Shown here one piece after another: positions 1 to 4,831 of a stretch of 6,306 nt of DNA. Positions within the stretch are counted from its first letter, which is position 1. Each line of letters starts with the position of its first letter. This stretch comes from Alistipes sp. (GTDB lineage Bacteria; Bacteroidota; Bacteroidia; Bacteroidales; Rikenellaceae): contig VSOO01000082.1 in assembly GCA_009774895.1 (NCBI GenBank), positions 479 to 6,784 of the forward strand, read 5' to 3'. The notes under the pieces were generated by a model, which was not told where the DNA came from, ran no database searches, and was given only the letters and a program-made list of their open reading frames with translations. The position numbers and the translations under genes are program-made.

Positions 1-2433
1 GACCTGCTGAGTGCCTCCATACGCACGGTATTCTACGACACGGCGGTATCCTCCGTCGTGCAGGACCTCCGCGAGCGCAGGGCATCGCATCTGGAGCGGG
101 AATTCGCGAAGCAGATTTCGTGGAGGGAGACGGCATTCACCCAGACCGAAGCGAAAAACCTCGCGGATTTCGTGCGCAGCGAAGTAACCGCCGAGACCAC
201 CTGCGACCGCCCCGTGAAACGGCACCACTGCTTCCGCCTGCTGCCCCGCTTCACCTCGCTGTGTCTGAAATGCGTGGACGCGCATCCGGTCGTCCGGTTC
301 GAAAAGCTCGGTCCGTGGCGCGAACTCTCCCTGCTGACGGGAGAGGACCTGCTCACGACATCGTTCCTGGCGCATCCCGACAGGAACGACGGCATGCGAC
401 CGGCCGATTATGCATGGCCGAACATCATCCGCCACGACCACGAAGCACTCAACGACGTACTTTCGGCGGGGCTGACCGACATCCACGCCCACCTGAAAGC
501 CTCGGCCGACACGTTCGAACTCACGTGGCTCGACCTCATGACCCGGTTCGTCAAGCGCGGGGAGGATTTCGGCAGGCTGTCCGACATTGCCGACGCGCGC
601 ATCCATACGGCCCTCGGCACCCGCTACTACCCGATCGACGTGCTGGTGCAGGTCGCGGCCTATCTGCGTGCCCACCTCTTTCGGTCGCTGCAACGCAACG
701 AGCCCGAAGACAAGCTGTTCGAAGCCATCCGACTGTTCGACAACACGGTCAGACGCAAGTCCGGGCTGGCCGGCTTGCAGGGCCTCATCGACACGCTGGG
801 CCGCCATGCGGTCCGGACCGTCGCCGGAGTGCGGCTCGACTACTGCATGACGCAGCCGCAGGGCGACTCGATCTATGCGATACACTCCGGGGAGCGCGCG
901 TGGATGTACGACTTCTTCTACCGCTATTACCGCAACGACCGCACGGCGCTGGCCATCGCCGATTTCGCCTACCTCTACTTCGTCATCAAGATGCGTGTGA
1001 GAAGCGAATTCGTGCAGACCAACCCCCTCGTCGGCTTCTCCAACTTCAAGACCTACGAGGAGCGGAAATCGGCCTACTGCAACGCATTCGCCGAGTTCTA
1101 TCCCTACTATGCGGCGCAGTCGGCCATCCGGCCCGGCAGCGACGACCGGCTGGAAGCGCGGGTCGTGCCCGGCGGCATTCCGGACCAGGACCTGGCCCGC
1201 TCCCTTTTCAATGCGGCCGTCCGGCACGACAACATCCGTCCCGGAACTCTTTCGTTCGTGGTGCATCTCATAAAGAGCGAGCGCAGCCGGCACCGCGGCA
1301 GCGGCGCTTCGCGCACGGGCTACAAGGCGTGCTACAAACCCCAGATCGAACAGGTGCTGGACGAATGGAGACGACGCCGCAACGCACGATTTCCGAACAG
1401 GCCGCTCTACCGGATCGCGGGAATCGACGCGGCCGGCAGCGAACTCAACTGTCCGCCTGCGGTCTTCGGCCACGTCTACCGCTACGCCCGCAAATGCGGC
1501 CTGACCGACCTTACGTACCACGTAGGCGAGGATTTCTACGACCTGGCCGACGGCCTGCACTCCATCGAGGAAGCCCTGCGGTTCCTCGGTCTGCAACAGG
1601 GCAACAGACTGGGCCACGCCATTGCGCTCGGCACCGACGCCCGGGCCTACTACGCGAAGCGCAACCGCCAGATCGTCATGACCCGCCAGCGCATGCTCGA
1701 CATGCTCGTATGGCTCGGATATCGCAGCCGCGACCTTCGGGACACCCCTCCGGACTTCGTGCGGCAGCTCGAAAACCAGGCGCGCCTCCTCTACGACCGC
1801 ATCGGCTATACCGTAACGTTCGATCCGGGCTCGCTCTACCGCAGCCTGTGGCTGCGGAGCGACGAGCTCCACGAGCCGCGCGGCTGGTCGGCATGGAGCC
1901 TCACGTCGAAATGCCACGATCCGGAGTGCGAAGTAGCGCGCACGGACCGCAACGCCGTACGGATCAACTACGACTACCAGCTCTCCGCCGAGGTCATCGC
2001 CCGGGGAGAGGTTTCCGAGGTGTACACCTACCCGGAAGGAATCGAAGAGGTAGTAAGCGCCCTCCAGCAGCAGCTGCAACGTAAGATCGCGAATGCCGGC
2101 ATCGCCATCGAATGCAACCCGTCGTCGAACCTGAAGATCGGCCCCTTCGACAGCTACATGCAGCATCCCGTCTTCGTTTTCCGCAGGAACGACCTGAAAG
2201 CGAGCATCAATACCGACGACAAGGGCATCTTCTCCACTTCGCTCTACAACGAATATTCGCTGATCGCCGCGGCGTACGGGCAATCGGGCGCCGATGAAAA
2301 GGAGGTCCTCGAATTCATCCGGCAGCTCCGGGACGAAGCCGCACTGCTGCGATTCGACGATTCACCCTCCGTCAAGTCGCGCCGGCAGACGGGCTACCGG
2401 CGCGACTTGCCGAGCGATCGAACATCCAACTAA
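1..2433 (+). CDS. rdrB: RdrB-like divergent adenosine deaminase (RADAR anti-phage system), 5' end outside window
   Basis: The frame is open from base 1, so the start lies upstream; the GTG at 58 is a possible but unlikely start. About 810 codons are visible, far longer than a housekeeping adenosine deaminase (about 330-350 aa). The complete metallo-deaminase signature is present: DIHAH (zinc histidines at 484-486 and 490-492), HVGED (zinc His 1519-1521, catalytic Glu 1528-1530), RLGHA (His 1615-1617), CNPSSN (2113-2130) and NTDDKGIF (Asp pair 2215-2220). The fold is therefore probably catalytically competent. About 345 residues separate HxH from HxGE and about 200 separate RLGH from TDD, so there are two large insertions relative to ordinary deaminases. 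Four N-terminal cysteines (C-x8-C-x10-C-x2-C, 202-273) could bind zinc. In RADAR, RdrB is a large divergent deaminase that assembles with the ATPase RdrA and converts adenosine to inosine species during phage infection. RdrA would have to lie left of the window. The RdrB assignment rests on size, motifs and recall of the family; deaminase superfamily membership is near certain. It could instead belong to an uncharacterised large-deaminase family. Confidence 0.78.
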   Translation, partial: DLLSASIRTVFYDTAVSSVVQDLRERRASHLEREFAKQISWRETAFTQTEAKNLADFVRSEVTAETTCDRPVKRHHCFRLLPRFTSLCLKCVDAHPVVRFEKLGPWRELSLLTGEDLLTTSFLAHPDRNDGMRPADYAWPNIIRHDHEALNDVLSAGLTDIHAHLKASADTFELTWLDLMTRFVKRGEDFGRLSDIADARIHTALGTRYYPIDVLVQVAAYLRAHLFRSLQRNEPEDKLFEAIRLFDNTVRRKSGLAGLQGLIDTLGRHAVRTVAGVRLDYCMTQPQGDSIYAIHSGERAWMYDFFYRYYRNDRTALAIADFAYLYFVIKMRVRSEFVQTNPLVGFSNFKTYEERKSAYCNAFAEFYPYYAAQSAIRPGSDDRLEARVVPGGIPDQDLARSLFNAAVRHDNIRPGTLSFVVHLIKSERSRHRGSGASRTGYKACYKPQIEQVLDEWRRRRNARFPNRPLYRIAGIDAAGSELNCPPAVFGHVYRYARKCGLTDLTYHVGEDFYDLADGLHSIEEALRFLGLQQGNRLGHAIALGTDARAYYAKRNRQIVMTRQRMLDMLVWLGYRSRDLRDTPPDFVRQLENQARLLYDRIGYTVTFDPGSLYRSLWLRSDELHEPRGWSAWSLTSKCHDPECEVARTDRNAVRINYDYQLSAEVIARGEVSEVYTYPEGIEEVVSALQQQLQRKIANAGIAIECNPSSNLKIGPFDSYMQHPVFVFRRNDLKASINTDDKGIFSTSLYNEYSLIAAAYGQSGADEKEVLEFIRQLRDEAALLRFDDSPSVKSRRQTGYRRDLPSDRTSN

Positions 2434-2478
2434 CACGCTAAATTTCAATGAATAATAGCTGTTTTCCCGTATAATCCC

Positions 2479-2511
2479 CAGCGGATTCCGGCCGGCTGCG
2501 TGAATTTTTTT
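2479..2511 (+). terminator. possible weak intrinsic terminator after the deaminase gene
   Basis: CAGCGG (2479-2484) can pair with CC-(G bulge)-GCTG (2492-2498) around a 7-nt loop. A T-run (2505-2511) starts about six bases after the stem. The bulge and the distance to the T-run make this weaker than a textbook terminator. A second TTTTTTCGAAAAAA palindrome overlaps the T-run (2506-2519). It sits 45 bases after the stop codon and before the tRNA promoter, which is where a terminator would be expected. Confidence 0.35.
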
Positions 2512-2531
2512 CGAAAAAAGTGCGGAAAAAA

Positions 2532-2562
2532 TTTGCAGGGACAGAAATTTTCTCTACCTTTG
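2532..2562 (+). promoter_or_regulatory. Bacteroidetes-type promoter of tRNA-Gly
   Basis: A TTTG element (2532-2535) and TACCTTTG (2555-2562) are separated by 19 bases. This matches the known Bacteroidetes primary-sigma consensus (-33 TTTG or TTG, -7 TAnnTTTG). Transcription would begin roughly at 2567-2570, leaving a leader of about 25 nt for RNase P to remove before the tRNA at 2593. The match and placement are good; the start site itself is inferred. Confidence 0.8.
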
Positions 2563-2592
2563 CACTCGCAATCCGGTTCAAGGATGGCAATT

Positions 2593-2665
2593 GCGGAAAT
2601 AGCTCAGTTGGTAGAGCACAACCTTGCCAAGGTTGGGGTCGCGAGTTCGAGTCTCGTTTTCCGCT
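2593..2665 (+). tRNA. tRNA-Gly (anticodon GCC)
   Basis: A complete 73-nt cloverleaf can be drawn. The acceptor stem GCGGAAA/TTTCCGC (2593-2599, 2658-2664) is perfect. The D-stem GCTC/GAGC (2602-2605, 2614-2617) and the anticodon stem CAACC/GGTTG (2619-2623, 2631-2635) are also perfect. The 7-nt loop TTGCCAA carries anticodon GCC at 2626-2628. The T-arm GCGAG/CTCGT (2641-2645, 2653-2657) has one G-U pair and the loop TTCGAGT. The discriminator base is T, as expected for bacterial tRNA-Gly. CCA is not encoded, so it must be added after transcription. The gene lies between its own promoter and terminator and is a single-gene unit. The integrase remnant just downstream suggests its 3' end served as an integration target. 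Confidence 0.97.
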
Positions 2666-2670
2666 CTCAG

Positions 2671-2710
2671 AATCAGCAGCTTACAGAAATGGAGTTGCTG
2701 GTTTTTTCTT
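2671..2710 (+). terminator. intrinsic terminator of tRNA-Gly
   Basis: AATCAGCAGCT (2671-2681) pairs with AGTTGCTGGTT (2693-2703) over 11 pairs, two of them G-U wobbles, around an 11-nt loop. The 3' arm runs into a T-tract (2702-2707, then CTT). It begins five bases after the tRNA 3' end, the expected place for a tRNA terminator. Confidence 0.8.
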
Positions 2711-2757
2711 TATACATGGTGGAAAAACAGGGCTGAAAAGGCCATTTCAAGGCGCTT

Positions 2758-2791
2758 ACTCCCCATTGCCTCTCCATTAAACTCCCCATTG
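2758..2791. repeat. pair of 11-bp direct repeats ACTCCCCATTG
   Basis: ACTCCCCATTG occurs at 2758-2768 and again at 2781-2791, a 23-bp period. A partial variant, TCTCCATTAA, lies between them at 2771-2780. They sit between the tRNA terminator and the integrase remnant. Tyrosine recombinases of integrating elements often bind short direct repeats (arm-type sites) in this position. The repeats are seen directly; the arm-site role is inference. Confidence 0.5.
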
Positions 2792-2809
2792 GAAACGGGT
2801 TCCTCCTCC

Positions 2810-2825
2810 TGCATCCAACGATGCA
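2810..2825. repeat. perfect 6-bp inverted repeat upstream of the integrase remnant
   Basis: TGCATC (2810-2815) and GATGCA (2820-2825) are perfect inverted copies around CAAC, ending six bases before the integrase ATG at 2831. It could be a leader hairpin or a protein-binding site controlling integrase expression. No function can be assigned from sequence alone. Confidence 0.4.
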
Positions 2826-2830
2826 AAACA

Positions 2831-3141
2831 ATGACTTTCAAAGTTATACTGCGTAAAGACGTAGTTTGTAAGAATCTCACCAGCCCTTTGTGCCTGCTTT
2901 TCTTCCATGACAACCGCAAAAAATCGGTCGGTTTGGGCGTGGCCGTAGCGCGTGAATACCGGGATGCAGAGACGCAAAAAGTAAGGGAAGACTACCCGAA
3001 TAGGGACGGTTGCGGACGGCTACCCGCAAACGTGCCATCCGCAAGGAGGAGGTGCAACGGCTGACGCAGGCGAAGATACCCGCCGACGGTTCGGCCTATC
3101 TGGATTTCGCACGGTATTTTCAGGCGATGTATTGTCGTTGA
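2831..3141 (+). pseudogene. truncated, frameshifted tyrosine recombinase (integrase) N-terminal remnant
   Basis: The ATG at 2831 opens a frame beginning MTFKVILRKDVVCKNLTSPL, then CLLFFHDNRKKSVGLGVAVA and REYRDAETQKVREDYPNR. This resembles the N-terminal arm-binding domain of Bacteroidetes site-specific integrases (roughly 400 aa; typical phrases are FKVxLRKDxxxKDGTxPLCLRF and KKYVxLGxxVxPxYWD). That frame then decays and stops at 3062-3064. From 3022 another frame carries on plausibly as TRKRAIRKEEVQRLTQAKIP and then ADGSAYLDFARYFQAMYCR, ending in TGA at 3139-3141. A frameshift or small deletion therefore lies near 3005-3022. The core-binding and catalytic (R..H-x-x-R..Y) domains are absent, so it cannot recombine DNA. 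It reads away from tRNA-Gly, the usual arrangement for an element integrated at a tRNA 3' end. Family assignment is by recognition of the N-terminal pattern. Confidence 0.72.
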
Positions 3142-3177
3142 ATCAGTAAACCGCAGTTCCGATGAAAAGAGAACGCA

Positions 3178-3206
3178 ACGACGGGCAGGTAATTCCTGCC
3201 CGTCGT
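3178..3206. terminator. strong 12-bp hairpin, possible bidirectional terminator
   Basis: ACGACGGGCAGG (3178-3189) is perfectly complementary to CCTGCCCGTCGT (3195-3206) around loop TAATT. It lies 36 bases after the integrase remnant. The following bases (CGTTGTTCTAC) are only mildly T-rich, so rho-independent termination on the + strand is plausible but not textbook. On the - strand the following bases (TGCGTTCTC) are weaker still. Confidence 0.5.
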
Positions 3207-3257
3207 CGTTGTTCTACATTTGTAAATCGGTGGGTACGTACCAACGTTGCGATGTAC

Positions 3258-3309
3258 CGACCAATCTGCGGATACATATTTCAATCGGCATGGCAATGCC
3301 AATTGGTCG
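3258..3309. repeat. nested inverted repeats
   Basis: The outer arms CGACCAAT (3258-3265) and ATTGGTCG (3302-3309) are perfect inverted copies. Inside them GGCAT (3287-3291) pairs with ATGCC (3296-3300) around GGCA. CAAT (3282-3285) can compete with the outer arm by pairing with ATTG (3302-3305). No protein-coding reading explains it. It could be a recombinase end, a protein operator or a structured RNA. Confidence 0.4.
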
Positions 3310-3367
3310 ATACTCGTATAATCATCAAACGTTTTTTTGTTAGCATCGGCTGACGGCAAGGTGTGTA

Positions 3368-3401
3368 TCGAGTTACTCGATACCTTTCGGGTTACTCGAA
3401 A
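3368..3401. repeat. two tandem hairpins sharing the direct repeat GTTACTCGA
   Basis: TCGAG-TTA-CTCGA (3368-3380) is a perfect 5-bp stem. It is followed after four bases by CTTTCG-GGTTACT-CGAAAG, a perfect 6-bp stem (3385-3403). GTTACTCGA occurs in both (3372-3380 and 3391-3399, 19-bp period), within the looser pattern CGRGTTACTCGAWA. Direct and inverted symmetry together suggest a double binding site or a duplicated structural element. Its role is unknown. Confidence 0.4.
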
Positions 3402-3541
3402 GCCTTGGCTCCAACGAGAAAAATCGCACCTCCGAAGTCGGCGCTTTTGATCGGCGTCGCACTGCGAACGAATCGAAATCGTATAACTCCGGCGTGAGCA
3501 CTGCCATTCATGCGAATTCCGATTATAAGTGAGAAACAGAG

Positions 3542-3565
3542 TGCCCGTAAAGGTCGAAGAGGGCA
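3542..3565 (-). terminator. weak hairpin downstream of the xus-like genes
   Basis: TGCCC (3542-3546) and GGGCA (3561-3565) can pair around a 14-nt loop, 25 bases past the stop codon of the PepSY gene on the - strand. On that strand it is followed by CTCTGTTTCTC, which is only partly T-rich. This is the only terminator-like structure close to the operon end, and it is weak. Confidence 0.2.
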
Positions 3566-3590
3566 TTCCGCAAAAACGAATACCGTGTCG

Positions 3591-4760
3591 TCATTTACGT
3601 TTGTTCATGCACCGCCTCCACCACAACCAATAGCCGGTCAGGGGGAGCGAAGCACCGGTAAGCGCGGCAAGGAAATAGAGGATTTTCGTCCAGATGCCGC
3701 CCCACGTACCCGTGTGGAACGCATAGAACCAGCCGCGGAGGCGCTGCTGCCGGGGCGTCTCTTCATAACGGATGATCTCGGCGAGACGGCCGCTGCGGGG
3801 GTCGAACGTCGCGCGGTCGATGCGTCGCATCGCCGATCGCCGCGCGACCTGCACTTCGGTCTGTGTCAGCACGATGGTTTTGCAGGCGGTGCAATGCGCC
3901 GCAAGCTGCCCCAGCACTTCGTCCCATACGGCGTAATCGAACGGGCGCGCTTCGGTTTCGGCCTGCGGTCCGCCATGCTCCCGACCTGCGGTCCGTTCGC
4001 CGCTTCTTCCGCGTTCATGACGGCCGCCCGAATCGGTCTTTCGTGCGGGGTACTCCTGTGCCACGGCGGTTTGCGGGGTTCCGCCGAAAAGCGCATAGGC
4101 CGCCGTGCGGTACCAGCCGAACGACCACGTGAGCCCCGTCAGCGCCATGACCAGCAACAACAGGGTCGCATAGAATCCCAGCGTGACATGGCAGTCATGC
4201 CAGAAGCGGCGGCCGTCGGAGTACGACACTTTCAGCCGGTTGCGCAGCGCCTTGCGGCTGCGGGGAATCCAAAGGATCAAGCCGCTGACAAGAATCAGCA
4301 CCAACGCCAGAGTCGAGACCCCGACGATGGCTTTTCCGACCGACTTTTCGCCTTTCGACGGCGGCGGGTCGAGCAGCCAGCGATGAAGTTTCCGCACCGT
4401 GCCGAAGAATGCCGGGCTTTCGGCCCAGCCGTTCACACGTCCCGTGTAGGGGTCTACGCTCAATTGTTTGCGTCCCGTCTCGCGGAAAGCGGCCATGCAG
4501 GGTTCGTCGCTGCGGGCGGAAAGTTGCAGCGAAACCAGGTGCAGCGAATCGGGCACCTGCCCGCCGATGCGGTCGGCGAGCTGCGACGGCCGAAGCGGAC
4601 GTGCGTCGGCGGGTGCTGCAACCCGATAAAGCTCCGGATGCAGCGCCCGGGTAATCTCGCCCTCGAAGACGAGCACGGCGCCCGACAGACAGACGATGGT
4701 CAGGACGATACCGAGCGGCAGCGAGAGCCACAGGTGTATTTTTGCGAATATCTTTTTCAT
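3591..4760 (-). CDS. xusC: PepSY-associated four-helix inner-membrane protein, XusC-like
   Basis: This is a 389-aa inner-membrane protein. I choose the ATG at 4760 (MKKIFAKIHLW) over an in-frame TTG eight codons upstream, because the family starts just before its first helix and the TTG lies in a palindrome. Four helices are visible: about 10-32 (LSLPLGIVLTIVCLSGAVLV), 142-165, 193-214 (GFYATLLLLVMALTGLTWSF) and 355-380. Two large periplasmic loops (about 33-141 and 215-354) carry PepSY-type sequence such as DPYTGRV and DPRSGRL. Histidines near the membrane faces (H9, H126, H188, H191, H349) resemble the conserved histidines of PepSY reductases such as FoxB, where they bind haem. In Bacteroides, XusC is the PepSY partner of the XusA receptor and XusB lipoprotein in xenosiderophore use. 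Reduction of ferric siderophore or inner-membrane transport is inferred, not shown. The second loop has a low-complexity Gly/Arg/Glu/His-rich stretch (about 240-272) and a CxxC pair (C290, C293). It lies 71 bp after the lipoprotein gene on the same strand, probably in one operon. Confidence 0.82.
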   Translation of the reverse strand: MKKIFAKIHLWLSLPLGIVLTIVCLSGAVLVFEGEITRALHPELYRVAAPADARPLRPSQLADRIGGQVPDSLHLVSLQLSARSDEPCMAAFRETGRKQLSVDPYTGRVNGWAESPAFFGTVRKLHRWLLDPPPSKGEKSVGKAIVGVSTLALVLILVSGLILWIPRSRKALRNRLKVSYSDGRRFWHDCHVTLGFYATLLLLVMALTGLTWSFGWYRTAAYALFGGTPQTAVAQEYPARKTDSGGRHERGRSGERTAGREHGGPQAETEARPFDYAVWDEVLGQLAAHCTACKTIVLTQTEVQVARRSAMRRIDRATFDPRSGRLAEIIRYEETPRQQRLRGWFYAFHTGTWGGIWTKILYFLAALTGASLPLTGYWLWWRRCMNKRK

Positions 4761-4766
4761 GATTCG
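4751..4766 (-). repeat. start-region sequence shared with the lipoprotein gene, copy 1
   Basis: The 16 bases around the PepSY start (- strand CGAATCATGAAAAAGA) are identical to those around the lipoprotein start at 6265-6280. They include six bases before the ATG and the Lys-Lys codons after it. Neither start has a Shine-Dalgarno sequence, so this A-rich stretch probably sets translation efficiency, as is common in Bacteroidetes. Confidence 0.5.
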
Positions 4767-4772
4767 GGTGTT

Positions 4773-4784
4773 TTGTCCGGACAA
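4773..4784. promoter_or_regulatory. perfect 12-bp palindrome TTGTCCGGACAA in the intergenic gap
   Basis: TTGTCCGGACAA reads the same on both strands and lies 12 bases upstream of the PepSY start codon. It could be an operator for a dimeric regulator or part of an RNA structure. It does not resemble the Fur consensus that I know, so iron control through it is not supported. Confidence 0.3.
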
Positions 4785-4788
4785 GGGA

Positions 4789-4812
4789 ACGGCCCGCGCA
4801 ATGACGGGCCGC
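4789..4812 (-). other. intercistronic GC-rich hairpin
   Basis: On the - strand GCGGCCCG (4812-4805) pairs with CGGGCCGT (4796-4789) over eight pairs, one of them G-U, around TCATTGCG. It begins 20 bases after the lipoprotein stop codon. No T-run follows on the - strand, so it is unlikely to terminate fully. An mRNA-stabilising or partially attenuating structure that raises the first gene's expression relative to the second is plausible. Confidence 0.45.
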
Positions 4813-4831
4813 TCTCCTGCCGGGGTGGTTC

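Larger units (their letters stand above)
3142..3590. other. gene-poor intergenic stretch rich in inverted repeats
   Basis: About 450 bases separate the integrase remnant from the end of the PepSY gene. Open frames here (a + frame at 3162-3353 and a - frame at 3120-3566) are rich in Arg, Ser and Thr, lack recognisable motifs and run across strong inverted repeats, so I do not call them genes. What is visible are three structured patches (3178-3206, 3258-3309, 3368-3401), a TACATTTG promoter-like box (3215-3222) and a T7 run (about 3331-3337). It probably holds decayed mobile-element end sequence plus the convergent 3' region of the right-hand operon. Confidence 0.6.

Noticed and set aside
58..60. 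GTG at 58 as the start of the deaminase gene
   Set aside because: The frame is open to base 1 with sensible residues before it, and no ribosome-binding or A-rich leader precedes the GTG; the gene most likely starts outside the window.
120..2084. 654-aa + strand open frame inside the deaminase gene
   Set aside because: It is Arg/Pro/Ala-rich, has no domain motifs and is fully contained in the motif-bearing deaminase frame; it is a GC-driven shadow.
2470..2475. TATAAT resembling a sigma-70 -10 box
   Set aside because: Bacteroidetes primary promoters use TAnnTTTG at -7, and a much better one with correct spacing lies at 2532-2562.
2500..2780. Short + strand frames across the tRNA
   Set aside because: They translate through a complete tRNA-Gly cloverleaf, its promoter and its terminator.
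3220..3229. TTTGTAAATC, also present at 6297-6306
   Set aside because: It is only ten AT-rich bases with no matching flanks, so chance is the simplest explanation.
2758..3401. CRISPR array
   Set aside because: The repeats here are short, differ from one another and lack regular spacers; no array is present.
3120..3566. 148-aa - strand open frame
   Set aside because: It has Ser/Thr/Arg-rich composition, crosses three strong inverted repeats and the end of the integrase remnant, and shows no motif; I treat it as non-coding.
4782..4784. TTG as the start of the PepSY gene
   Set aside because: The ATG eight codons later gives the usual MKK-like start just before the first helix and has the A-rich start region shared with the upstream gene.
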